This document shows, one piece after another, positions 5,505-16,561 of a stretch of DNA of 54,797 nucleotides (position 1 is the first letter of the stretch; every line of letters starts with the position of its first letter). The translations under genes were made by a program, and so were the position numbers. The notes beneath the pieces were generated by a model. That model saw only the letters and a list, made by a program, of their open reading frames with translations. It did not search any database and was not told the origin of the DNA. The stretch comes from Candidatus Rokuibacteriota bacterium (GTDB taxonomy: Bacteria > Methylomirabilota > Methylomirabilia > Rokubacteriales > CSP1-6): the NCBI GenBank assembly GCA_016184365.1, contig JACPCW010000035.1, positions 1-54,797 of the forward strand. The letters are read 5' to 3'.

Positions 5505-6866
5505 TCACGCGTCCTCGATGCCCAGACGCTTCTTGAAGTCGGGGTCGTGGTAGGCCAGGCGGCCCTGGCTCACGCGCTCGTCCATCGACATCGGCGACGG
5601 CGTGCGCGGTGTGCGCGGCTGCGCGGCCAGGATCCCCGCCTGCTCGAGCTCCTCGCACCGCCGGTCGCTGTAGCCGAGGATTCCGTGGATGACGTCGCCG
5701 TTGTGCGCTCCGAGCGCGGGAGCGGGGCCTCGCACGGCGAGCGGCGTCTTGCTGAGGCGGAAGGGGCGTCCCATGATCACGCGCTTCCCCATCCGGCGAA
5801 CCGCGGGGAACTCGACGGTCTCGAGGAAGCCCCGCGACCAGAAGTGCGGGTTCAGGTTCACGTCCCGCGCATCGAACACCGCGCCGGCGGGGACGCCCGC
5901 GGCCTGCAGGCGCTCCATGACCTCGAGCTTCGGCAGCGCGGCGGTCCACCGGCCGATGCGCGCGTCGAGCTCGTCGTGATGCGCCCGCCGCTCCGCGTCG
6001 GTCGCGAAGCGAGCGTCCCGCGCGAGCTCCGGCGGCCCGATCACGGCGCAGAGCGCGGTCCACTCCTCGTCGCTCCGCACCGAGACGACGCACCACTGGT
6101 CGTCGCCGGCGCACGGATAGCACCCTTGCGGCGCGTACCACGGATGGCGGTTCCCGAGGCGTTCCCCGAGGCGTCCGTTCGCGAGCCAGTCGAGAATGTA
6201 TTCGCTGACCGTGTAGCACCCGAGCTGATACATGCCGACGTCGATCCACGAGCCCTCGCCCGTCCGGTGGCGGTGCCGGAGGGCGAGCGCGACGCCGATG
6301 AGGCAGGCCCAGCACGCCAGGAAGTCGACGTACGACTGACCGGCCTTCGACGGGATGTCGCCGCGATAGCCGGTGACGTGCGCGAGCCCGTGCGTCGCTT
6401 CCTGCGTGGTGGCCTGGGCCGGGTACTGCGTGTAGGGGCCCTCGCCGTGGCCGTAGCCCGTGTTCGAGACCATGATGATGTCGCGCTTGAGCTCTTTCAT
6501 CGCCGCGTAGTCGAGGCCCCAGCTCCGCATCACGCGCGGCGTGAAGTTCTCCATGAAGACGTCGCTGACGCGGATCAAGTCGCGCAGGACGTCCCGCCCC
6601 TCGGCACGGCTGAGATCCAGCACGAGTGACTTCTTGCCGCGGTTGATCTGGTTGAAGTTGGAGGTGCGGTTCCAGGGATCGACGCCGGGGTCGTTGTCGG
6701 CCGGGACGCCCGAGAACGGACTGTCGCGCGTGATGTCGAGCCGTCCCGGCCCCTCGATCTTGATGACCTCGGCGCCCATGTCGGCCATGAGCCCGCCGGC
6801 GTACGGCACCGCGAACACGTAGCCGCAGTCGATCACCCGGATCCCTTCGAGCGGCAGCGTCGCCAT
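5505..6866 (-). CDS. Family III CoA transferase (CaiB/BaiF), subunit lacking the usual catalytic Asp
   Basis: 453 residues from the ATG at 6866. LEGIRVIDCGYVFAVPYAGG, then MGAEVIKIEGPGRLD, NRGKKSLVLDLSRAEG and a C-terminal GAHNGDVIHGILGYSD identify a class III CoA transferase. In active members the segment after GPY.(D)Y contains an Asp that forms the acyl-CoA anhydride (YDLIxQA). Here that stretch reads YPAQATTQEATHG, with Ala near residue 152 at the Asp position. The adjacent CoA transferase (6872-8068) keeps its Asp, so the two may form a heteromer as in benzylsuccinate CoA-transferase BbsEF, where one subunit is non-catalytic. The five-base gap between the two genes supports co-translation. 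Confidence 0.85.
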   Translation of the reverse strand: MATLPLEGIRVIDCGYVFAVPYAGGLMADMGAEVIKIEGPGRLDITRDSPFSGVPADNDPGVDPWNRTSNFNQINRGKKSLVLDLSRAEGRDVLRDLIRVSDVFMENFTPRVMRSWGLDYAAMKELKRDIIMVSNTGYGHGEGPYTQYPAQATTQEATHGLAHVTGYRGDIPSKAGQSYVDFLACWACLIGVALALRHRHRTGEGSWIDVGMYQLGCYTVSEYILDWLANGRLGERLGNRHPWYAPQGCYPCAGDDQWCVVSVRSDEEWTALCAVIGPPELARDARFATDAERRAHHDELDARIGRWTAALPKLEVMERLQAAGVPAGAVFDARDVNLNPHFWSRGFLETVEFPAVRRMGKRVIMGRPFRLSKTPLAVRGPAPALGAHNGDVIHGILGYSDRRCEELEQAGILAAQPRTPRTPSPMSMDERVSQGRLAYHDPDFKKRLGIEDA

Positions 6867-6871
6867 CGCCG

Positions 6872-8068
6872 TCAGATGACTCCGAGGTCGCGGAGCCTCG
6901 TCAGCTCGTCGTCGCCATAGCCGAGCCACTCCGCGTAGACCTCGGCGTTGTGCTGGCCGAGCATCGGCGCCGGCCGCCGATACGTGACGGGCGTCGGGGT
7001 CATGTTCCAGAGACGGAAGGGCACCTTCATCGTCCCGATGACGGGATGCTCGACCTCCTGGTAGAAGTCCCGCGTCTCGAGCTGCGCGCACTGCGCCAGG
7101 TCGGCCGGCGTCTGCACGATCCCGAAGAGCATTCGATGCTGCTCGGACGCCGTCCTGAACATCTCGGCCATCGTCCGGTGCTTCGTCGCCTCGAGGAGGA
7201 GCTCGTCCAGGGCCGGGCCGTTGACGATCCGCCGATCGGCGTCGGCGAACCGGCCGTCCTTGAGCTCCGGGCGGCCGTAGAAGTCCGCGATCTCGTCCCA
7301 CGTTGCGCCGCCCCCCGCCTGGCTCACGAAATAGCCGTCCCGGCACGGCATGACGTTGCCGAACATCGCGCCGCCGGGCCGGCGCCGGCTCTGCACGCCT
7401 CCGGCAAAGCTGTAGAAGGGCTGGTTGGCGACGAGCGTCGAGGTCACGACCTCCTGGGTGGAGACGTCGACGTGCTGGCCGATGCCGGTGCGGTCGCGGA
7501 GCACGAGCGTGAACAACGTGGCGAGCGCGCCGTTCAAGCCGGCCTCGTACTGCGCCTGGAAGCCACCGTGCTTGAGCGGCTCGCGGTCGGTGGTGCCGCT
7601 GATGCTCATCATGCCGCTCATCGCGTACGCGACGATCTCGTCGCCGGCATAGTCACGGTGCGGACCGCTCTGTCCGAACGGCGTGATCGACGTCATCACG
7701 AGCGCGGGCTGCACGCGTTCCAGCGCGGCGTGATCGAGTCCGAGCCGCGCGAGGTGCCCCGGCAGGAACGTCTCCACGACGACGTCGGCACGCCGTGCGA
7801 GCGCGGTGAAGGTCCGGGCGCCCTCGGGCGTCTCGACGTCGAGCGTGATGCCGCGCTTGTTCAGGTTGAGGAGCAGGAAGAAGAGGCTCTTCTCCGGATC
7901 GGACTCGTCGTGGAAGAACGGCGGCATGCGCCGGCCGCACTCGCCGCCGCGCGGCTCGACCTTGACGACGTCGGCGCCGCAATCCCCGAGGAGCTTGGCG
8001 CACAGCGGCCCGGCGATCCCCTGGCTGAGGTCGAGGACACGGAGATCGTCCAGTGCTGATGGGCTCGT
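6872..8068 (-). CDS. Family III CoA transferase (CaiB/BaiF), putative catalytic partner
   Basis: The homologous region starts at ALDDLRVLDLSQGIAGPLCA, well upstream of the first ATG in frame (7927), which would remove the CoA-binding N-terminus. No ATG, GTG or TTG is present at the expected place. An ACG at 8068 has an AAGGGA site six bases upstream and is the likeliest initiator, either a mutated or misread ATG or a rare start, giving 398 residues. The catalytic Asp is present in DYAGDEIVAYAMSGMMS. It is transcribed first in the operon, ahead of the Asp-less paralogue, and diverges from the luciferase-like gene at 8213. The family is certain; the start is not. Confidence 0.85.
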   Translation of the reverse strand, partial: TSPSALDDLRVLDLSQGIAGPLCAKLLGDCGADVVKVEPRGGECGRRMPPFFHDESDPEKSLFFLLLNLNKRGITLDVETPEGARTFTALARRADVVVETFLPGHLARLGLDHAALERVQPALVMTSITPFGQSGPHRDYAGDEIVAYAMSGMMSISGTTDREPLKHGGFQAQYEAGLNGALATLFTLVLRDRTGIGQHVDVSTQEVVTSTLVANQPFYSFAGGVQSRRRPGGAMFGNVMPCRDGYFVSQAGGGATWDEIADFYGRPELKDGRFADADRRIVNGPALDELLLEATKHRTMAEMFRTASEQHRMLFGIVQTPADLAQCAQLETRDFYQEVEHPVIGTMKVPFRLWNMTPTPVTYRRPAPMLGQHNAEVYAEWLGYGDDELTRLRDLGVI

Positions 8069-8212
8069 GGCGCGTCCCTTCGACCGAGAGTCGGAGGATG
8101 TGCGCGGATCATAGAGAAACGCCGGGCGAGCGAAATCGGTCAGACGCAGCGAAAAACTGAGTCGCCTGCTCTATGTCCAACGTGGCGGCGATGCTGTATC
8201 TGTCCGACCACC

Positions 8213-9166
8213 ATGATCCCGGGTTCCGCGCTCACCTTCGGATGCTCCGCGAACGTCGACGCGCGGGACGTGATCGACTTCGCGCGGCGCGCGGAGGCGC
8301 TCGGCTACGACCGCGTCGTCGCCGGCGAGCACGTCCAGGACGGCATCGCCCCGCGCCCGACCTCGCTCGCGCTGCCGCTCATGGCGGCCGCCGCGGGCGC
8401 GACGACACGCATCCGCGTCATGACCGGCATCGTGATCGCGCCGCTGTACCACCCGGTGCTCCTCGCCAAGCTCGTCGCCACGGTGGATCAGGTGTCCGGC
8501 GGACGTCTCGATTTCGGCATCGGCCTCGGCGGTCAGCGCGACACGCGCATCGAGTACGACCTCCTCGGCGTGCCGGTGGAGACGCGCGGCCGTCGGGCCA
8601 ACGAAATGCTGCACGTGATGCAGCGGCTCTGGACGGAAGAGCGCGTCGCGCACGCGGGAGAGTTCTGGACGTTCCAGGACGCGACGCTGCGGCCACGGCC
8701 GGCGCAGACGCCCCATCCGCCGATCTGGGTCGGCGGCCGGAGCGACGCCGCGATGCGGCGCGCCGGAACGCTCGGCGACGGCTGGCTCCCCTACCTCTAC
8801 ACGGTTCGCCGCCTGAAGCAGGCGAACGACGCCGTCCGCGCGTACGGCGAGGCCGCGGGCCGTGACATGAGCCGCTTTCGGTTCGGGGTCGTCCAGCCGA
8901 CCGCCGTCGCGGACGATCCGGACGAGGCGCTGGCCATGGCGATCGCGAACGTCGGGCAGCGCTACGTCACGGCCGGGCGCAGCGCCGAGGACATCGCCCG
9001 GGGCCTCTGCATCGCCGGAACCGCGAAGGACTGCGTGAAGGGCATCGAGGACCGCGTCGACGCCGGCGTGCGCGACTTCGTGTTCGCGTTCCTCGCGGCC
9101 GACGCGCGCGGGATCCGCGAACAACTGGAGACCGTCGCGACCCGGGTGCTGCCGGCTTTCAGATAG
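8213..9166 (+). CDS. Luciferase-like (LLM class) flavin-dependent oxidoreductase
   Basis: 317 residues. The TIM-barrel pattern is clear: ALTFGCSANVDARDVIDFAR, ALGYDRVVAGEHV, TRIRVMTGIVIAPLYHPVLL, then SGGRLDFGIGLGG and a C-terminal FVFAFLAADARGIREQLETV. Members use FMNH2 or F420 to oxidise or reduce small organic substrates. The PPIWVGGRSDAAMRRAGTLGDGW block is typical of the F420/FMN monooxygenase-like branch. It is the first gene of a long plus-strand run containing acyl-CoA dehydrogenases and a peptide-type importer, and it diverges from the CoA-transferase operon with 144 bases between them. Cofactor and substrate cannot be decided from sequence. Confidence 0.88.
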   Translation: MIPGSALTFGCSANVDARDVIDFARRAEALGYDRVVAGEHVQDGIAPRPTSLALPLMAAAAGATTRIRVMTGIVIAPLYHPVLLAKLVATVDQVSGGRLDFGIGLGGQRDTRIEYDLLGVPVETRGRRANEMLHVMQRLWTEERVAHAGEFWTFQDATLRPRPAQTPHPPIWVGGRSDAAMRRAGTLGDGWLPYLYTVRRLKQANDAVRAYGEAAGRDMSRFRFGVVQPTAVADDPDEALAMAIANVGQRYVTAGRSAEDIARGLCIAGTAKDCVKGIEDRVDAGVRDFVFAFLAADARGIREQLETVATRVLPAFR

Positions 9167-9177
9167 GGAGAACGAGC

Positions 9178-10427
<1,250 letters not shown>

Positions 10428-10431
<4 letters not shown>

Positions 10432-11606
10432 ACCTCCTGCTGACCGACGAGGAGAAGATGCTGCGCCACACCGCCCGGGAGTTCCTCGAGGCGGAGTGCC
10501 CCACGACCCTGGTGCGCGCGATGGAGACCGATCCGCTCGGCTACCCGCCGGCGCTCTGGCGGAAGACGGCCGAGCTCGGCTGGCAGGGCATGGCGCTGCC
10601 GGAGACGTACGGCGGCCAGGACCTGCCGCTCGTCTATCTCGGGATCATCATGCAGGAGGTCGGCCGCGCCGTGGCCCCGCTGCCGCTCCTCGGCACGGTC
10701 GTCGCGGCGCTCACGATCGCGAGCGACGCCACGCCGGCGCAGCGCGAGGCCATTCTTCCCGGCGTGGTCCGTGGCGACACCGTGCTCACGTGGGCGTTCA
10801 CCGAGCAGGATCCGCGCTTCCGGCCCGACACCGTCCAGACGCGGGCCGTGGTCGACGGCGATCACCTGGTGATCAACGGCACGAAGCTCTTCGTGGACCA
10901 CTTCACGGCGGCGGACCACTGCCTGGTCGCGTGTCGCACGGCCGCCGGCTCGGGCCACGCCGGTCTCTCGCTGGTGCTCGTCGACACGAAAGCGCCGGGA
11001 ATCTCCACGACCCCGCTCGTCACGCTGGCGAAGGACAAGCAGTGCGCGGTCGTGTTCGACGACGTCCGCGTGCCGCGGGCCAACGTGATCGGGCGGCTCG
11101 GCGAGGGCGGGCCGATCGTCGAGCGGATGCTCGATCGGGCCACCGTGCTGCTGTGCGCGCAGATGCTGGGGGCGACGCGGAAGGACGCGGAGATGGCGAT
11201 CGATTATTCGAAGTACCGGGTCGCCTTCGGCCAGCCCATCGGCGCGCTCCAGTCCATCCAGCACATCTGCGCCGACATGATCGTGTGGATCGACGGCGGC
11301 GAGCTGCTGACCTACGAGGCGCTCTGGAAGATGGACCAGGGCCTCCCCGCCGGCATCGAGGTCTCCCAGGCGAAGGCGTTCTGCAACGAGAAATGCGAAG
11401 CGGTGGTCCGGTTCTCCCAGATGATCCACGGCGGCATCGGCTTCATGATGGAGTTCGACCTGCACCTGTGGTTCCGCCGCGTCTCGGCGTGGGCGATGCG
11501 CCTCGGCACGAGCTACGAGCATCGCGCGCGGATCGCCCACGCGCTCATCGACTCTCCCGGCACCGTCGTCCTCGGGCGGCCCGTCCCCGTCGTCGTTGCC
11601 GTCTGA
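10428..11606 (+). CDS. Acyl-CoA dehydrogenase, second subunit or paralogue
   Basis: 392 residues from the ATG at 10428, which overlaps the previous stop. It opens LTDEEKMLRHTAREFLEAEC, then the domain-2 motif TWAFTEQDPRFRPDTVQ, a shortened and diverged form of the usual TEPxAGSD loop, and ends with FSQMIHGGIGFMMEFDLHLWFRR, the C-terminal helix set. The weak FAD loop suggests it may be the partner subunit of a heteromeric dehydrogenase with the upstream gene. This reading is inference; it could also be an independent enzyme. The following small YHS protein starts 22 bases later. Confidence 0.88.
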
Positions 11607-11628
11607 GTCAGCCAGGAGGAACGCAAGC

Positions 11629-11841
11629 ATGAAGGCCACGTGTCCGGTGTGCGGCAAGGCCGTCGACGAGGCGGCCGCGCGGACGAAGACGGGCGAGACG
11701 GCGCACGGGGCGCAGGAGGTGGATCCCGCCAAGGGGACGAGGCAGTTCCACGGCGGCCGGTGGGTCTACTTCGACACGCTCGGCTGCCGCACCAAGTTCA
11801 TGGCGCGTCCCGACGCCTATCCGAGCCTGGGAGGTGCGTAA
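11629..11841 (+). CDS. Small YHS-like / zinc-ribbon protein
   Basis: 70 residues from the ATG at 11629, preceded by CAGGAGG. CPVCGK at residues 5-10 looks like half of a zinc ribbon, and GGRWVYFDTLGCRTKFMARP matches the YHS pattern (tyrosine-phenylalanine core followed by a Cys-x-x-x-F helix) found in metal-handling and monooxygenase-associated proteins. Its TAA shares a base with the ATG of the next gene (TAATG), so it is coupled to the ABC binding protein. A role as metal chaperone or small subunit for the neighbouring oxidoreductases is possible but unproven. Confidence 0.75.
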   Translation: MKATCPVCGKAVDEAAARTKTGETAHGAQEVDPAKGTRQFHGGRWVYFDTLGCRTKFMARPDAYPSLGGA

Positions 11842-13460
11842 TGGCGATGGCATTCCCACGACCGCGGTTTCATCGCATCGGCATCCTGCTGGTACTCCTC
11901 GTCGTCTCGACGACCGTCACGCCCCTCGAGGGTGGCGCGGCGGAGACGCCCCGCCGGGGCGGGATCCTGCTCGCGGTGATCGGCGCGGAACCACCGAGCC
12001 TCGACCCGCACCAGGAGAGCACGTTCGCGAACATCCAGCTCGTCGCGCCGCTCTACAGCACGCTGCTCCAGTTCGACCCGTACGCGTTCCCGAAGATCAT
12101 CGGCGACGTCGCGCTCGACTGGAAGATCGCGCCTGACGGCAAGACGTACACGTTCAAGATCCGGTCGGGCATCCGGTTCCACGACGGCTCGCCGCTGACG
12201 GCGGCCGACGTGAAGGCGAGCTACGACAAGATCGTCTTCCCGCCGCAGGGCACCCGTAGCACCCGGAAGGCCGCCTTCTCCTCGGTCGAGCGGATCGACG
12301 CTCCCGACCCCGTCACGGTCGTGTTCCACCTGAAGTTCGCGTCGGCGTCGCTCCTGCCGAACCTCGCGTCGCCGTGGAACGTGATCTTCCCGAAGAAGTA
12401 CCTCGACAAGGACCCGAACCATTTCAAGATGAACGTCGTGGGGTCGGGGCCGTTCAAGTTCAAGACGTACACGCGCGGCGGGATGTTCGAGGGCGAGCGG
12501 AATCCCGACTACTTCGTCAAGGACCGGCCGTACCTCGACGGGTACCGGTTCTTCATCAGCACCGAGACGTCGGTGCGGGCGGCGGCCATCCGGTCCGGGC
12601 GCGCCTACATCGAGTTCCGCAACCTGCCCGCGCCCGAGGTCGAGGCGATCAAGAAGCAGCTCGGCGACAAGATCGCCGTGCAGGAGACGCCCGTGACCGC
12701 CCACTGGGGCATCTCGGTCAACAACACCGTGAAGCCGTTCAACGACGTGCGCGTCCGCAAGGCGCTCACGATGGCGATCGACCGGTACACGGCGAGCCGT
12801 GTCCTCTACCCCCTCACGGGGCTGAAGCACATCGGCGGATTGATCCGGCCGGGCTCGGCCGACTGGGCGCTCCCGCAGGCGGAGCTCGAGAAGCTTCCCG
12901 GCTTCTGGCGCGACGCGGAGAAGAGCCGCATGGAGGCCCGGCGGCTCCTCGCCGAGGCCGGATACCCGAACGGCATGAAGGTCGTGCTGAAGAACCGCAA
13001 CATCCGCCTGCCCTACCAGGACTGGGCGGTCTTCGTGATCCAGGAGTGGCGCAAGATCGGCGTCGAGGCCGAGCACCGCCCGCTCGAGACGGCCGCCTGG
13101 TTCGCCGACGGACAGAACACGGGGAACTTCGAGCTGATCATCTCGCCGCCGGTCGAGTACATGGACGATCCGGACGTCTGGCTCGGCCGCTACACGACGG
13201 GCAGCACCCAGAACTGGGGCCGGTTCTCGGATCCGAGACTCGACGACCTCTTCTCGCGCCAGGCGCGAACGCTCGATCCGGCCGAGCGCAAGAAGCTGAC
13301 CGACGAGCTCCAGCGGATCGCGCTCGAGAACGCGTACTACATGCCGGGACTGTGGTGGACGCGGAACCTGGTGCACTGGGCGAAGGTGAAGAACTACGTC
13401 GCGCCACCGAACTACTACTCGAACCAGAAGCTCCAGGACGTCTGGCTGGCGGAGGACTGA
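11841..13460 (+). CDS. ABC transporter substrate-binding protein, peptide/opine family (SBP_bac_5)
   Basis: 539 residues. A Sec signal peptide is visible (basic FPRPRFHR, then GILLVLLVVSTTV, cleavage after a GGAAE-like site). The mature protein starts TPRRGGILLAVIGAEPPSLD, the standard DppA/OppA opening, followed by YTFKIRSGIRFHDGSPLTAA and the later NNTVKPFNDVRVRKALTMAI. It is periplasmic, delivering ligand to the two permeases encoded just downstream. A second related binding protein lies at 16525-18129. No lipobox is present, so it is soluble. The ligand could be a peptide, but in this context an organic acid or aromatic compound is just as likely. Confidence 0.92.
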   Translation: MAMAFPRPRFHRIGILLVLLVVSTTVTPLEGGAAETPRRGGILLAVIGAEPPSLDPHQESTFANIQLVAPLYSTLLQFDPYAFPKIIGDVALDWKIAPDGKTYTFKIRSGIRFHDGSPLTAADVKASYDKIVFPPQGTRSTRKAAFSSVERIDAPDPVTVVFHLKFASASLLPNLASPWNVIFPKKYLDKDPNHFKMNVVGSGPFKFKTYTRGGMFEGERNPDYFVKDRPYLDGYRFFISTETSVRAAAIRSGRAYIEFRNLPAPEVEAIKKQLGDKIAVQETPVTAHWGISVNNTVKPFNDVRVRKALTMAIDRYTASRVLYPLTGLKHIGGLIRPGSADWALPQAELEKLPGFWRDAEKSRMEARRLLAEAGYPNGMKVVLKNRNIRLPYQDWAVFVIQEWRKIGVEAEHRPLETAAWFADGQNTGNFELIISPPVEYMDDPDVWLGRYTTGSTQNWGRFSDPRLDDLFSRQARTLDPAERKKLTDELQRIALENAYYMPGLWWTRNLVHWAKVKNYVAPPNYYSNQKLQDVWLAED

Positions 13461-13479
13461 GCGCGCGGAGGCCGGGCCC

Positions 13480-14442
13480 ATGGCCTCGTACCTGGCGAAG
13501 CGACTGCTGCTGATCGTCCCCACGCTGCTCGGCGTGGCGTCCCTGGTGTTCGTGATCATGCGCGTGATCCCCGGAGACGTCGCGCTGCTGATCCTCGGCG
13601 GTGATCAGGGCAGTCACATCGATCCCCAGCAGCTCGCCGCCGTCCGCCAGCAGCTCGGGCTCGACCAGCCGCTGATCGTCCAGTTCGGCGTGTGGATGTG
13701 GGGGCTCCTCCACTTCGATCTCGGCACCTCGCTCTGGACCGGCCGCCCGGTCGTCGAGGAGCTGCTCATCCGGCTGCCGCTCTCGCTCGAGCTCGCGGTG
13801 CTCGCCACCATGATCTCGGTGCTGATCTCGATTCCGCTCGGCATGCTCGCCGCGGTGCGCCAGGACACGTGGGTGGACTACGTGGTCCGCGTGGTCTCGA
13901 TCGGCGGCCTCGCCGTCCCGTCGTTCTGGGTCGGCATCCTGGTCATCCTGTTCCTGGTGCTCTTCTTCGGCTGGGGTCCCCCCCTCCTGTTCACGCCGCC
14001 GTGGGAGGATCCCTGGGCGAACCTCCAGCAGATGATCTGGCCGGTGGTGACCGTCGGGTATCGGTACGCGGCGGTCACCACCCGCATGACGCGATCGACG
14101 CTGCTCGAGGTCCTGCGCGAGGACTACATCCGCACCGCGTGGGCGAAGGGGCTCGCCCAGAAGGCCATCGTCATCCGTCACGCGCTCAAGAACGCGATGC
14201 TGCCGGTGATCACGCTGATCGGGACGGAGTTCGCGTTCCTCATCGGCGGCCTCGTCGTGACCGAGACCGTCTTCACGCTGAACGGCGTCGGGCGGTTCGT
14301 GGTGGACGCCGTCGCGCACCGCGACTACCCGGTCGTGCAGGCGCTCGTGTTCCTCATCGCGTTCGGCTTCGTGCTCGTGAACCTCCTGGTCGATCTCACC
14401 TACGCGTGGTTCGACCCGCGCATCCGGTATCAAGAGCGGTGA
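13480..14442 (+). CDS. ABC transporter permease, DppB type
   Basis: 320 residues with a first membrane helix at about 9-30 (LLLIVPTLLGVASLVFVIMR) followed by VIPGDVALLILGG, the periplasmic region of DppB-type permeases, then five more hydrophobic spans. The cytoplasmic EAA loop reads EDYIRTAWAKGLAQKAIVIR, contacting the ATPase. It starts 19 bases after the binding-protein gene; the stop overlaps the next permease start as GTGA. It forms the membrane channel with the DppC-type protein. Confidence 0.93.
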   Translation: MASYLAKRLLLIVPTLLGVASLVFVIMRVIPGDVALLILGGDQGSHIDPQQLAAVRQQLGLDQPLIVQFGVWMWGLLHFDLGTSLWTGRPVVEELLIRLPLSLELAVLATMISVLISIPLGMLAAVRQDTWVDYVVRVVSIGGLAVPSFWVGILVILFLVLFFGWGPPLLFTPPWEDPWANLQQMIWPVVTVGYRYAAVTTRMTRSTLLEVLREDYIRTAWAKGLAQKAIVIRHALKNAMLPVITLIGTEFAFLIGGLVVTETVFTLNGVGRFVVDAVAHRDYPVVQALVFLIAFGFVLVNLLVDLTYAWFDPRIRYQER

Positions 14443-15338
14443 GCGTCTATCCCCTCGAGCACGCGACGGCCTCGGCGACGCTCAGGCGTCGGCTCACCGC
14501 GGTCGAGGAGGTCGGCAAGTTCATTCACGCCAAGCCGCTCGGCGCGGCCGGGGCGGCCGTCATCCTCGCGATGCTGATCGTGGCCTTTCTCGCCAGGGCG
14601 CTGGCGCCGTACGATCCCTACACCGGCGACTACGAGCTGCAGTTCGCGCGGCCGAGCCTCGACCACTGGCTCGGCACCGACGAGTTCGGGCGCGACGTGC
14701 TGAGCCGGATCATGTACGGCGCGCGCATCGCGCTCTTCGTCGGCTTCACGGCCTCGGTCGCGGGCTGCTCCCTCGGCGCGCTGCTGGGCGTGCTGAGCGC
14801 GTACTGGGGCGGCCGGGTCGATCTGCTCCTCGAGCGCGTGATGGACATCCTGCTGTCGTTCCCGCAGCTCATCCTGGCGCTCGCGATCGCCTCGATCCTC
14901 GGCCCCGCCGTCCAGAACGTCGTGATCGCGATCGCGATCCCGATCGTCCCGCGCGTCGCGCGCGTCGTGCGCGCCGCCGCGATGTCGGTGAAGGAGAACG
15001 TGTACGTCGAGGCGGTGCGGGCGCTCGGCGCCTCGCGCCCCCGCGTCGTGCTGCAGCACATCGTCCCGAACGTCTTCGCGCCGTACCTCATCATGCTGAC
15101 CGCGCAGCTCGGGAGCGCCATCCTGGCCGAGGCGTCGCTCTCCTACCTGGGTCTCGGCACGGCCGAGCCGACGCCGTCGTGGGGCCTCATGCTCTCCGGC
15201 TCGGCCGCGTCGTACGCCGAGAAGGCGCCGTGGATCGCGATCTTCCCCGGCATCGCCATCAGCCTCGGCGTCTTCGGCTTCAACCTCTTCGGCGACTCCC
15301 TGCGCGACGCCCTCGATCCGAAGCTCCGGCGCGGTTGA
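14439..15338 (+). CDS. ABC transporter permease, DppC type
   Basis: 299 residues from a GTG at 14439 that overlaps the previous stop. After an N-terminal helix (AAGAAVILAMLIVAFLARAL) comes HWLGTDEFGRDVLSRIMYGA, the diagnostic DppC/OppC motif, then the EAA loop VYVEAVRALGASRPRVVLQH and the terminal helix ending GDSLRDALDPKLRR. It pairs with the DppB-type permease. No gene for either of the two ATPases of this transporter class follows; a CoA transferase does instead, so energising subunits must come from elsewhere. Confidence 0.93.
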   Translation: MSVYPLEHATASATLRRRLTAVEEVGKFIHAKPLGAAGAAVILAMLIVAFLARALAPYDPYTGDYELQFARPSLDHWLGTDEFGRDVLSRIMYGARIALFVGFTASVAGCSLGALLGVLSAYWGGRVDLLLERVMDILLSFPQLILALAIASILGPAVQNVVIAIAIPIVPRVARVVRAAAMSVKENVYVEAVRALGASRPRVVLQHIVPNVFAPYLIMLTAQLGSAILAEASLSYLGLGTAEPTPSWGLMLSGSAASYAEKAPWIAIFPGIAISLGVFGFNLFGDSLRDALDPKLRRG

Positions 15339-15340
15339 CC

Positions 15341-16561
<1,221 letters not shown>

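Noticed and set aside
4288..6315. A 675-codon frame that would fuse a long N-terminus to the HMG-CoA-lyase-like protein
   Set aside because: The extra N-terminus is an out-of-frame reading of the upstream CoA transferase gene on the same strand; the ATG at 5478 has a good ribosome site and matches the family start.
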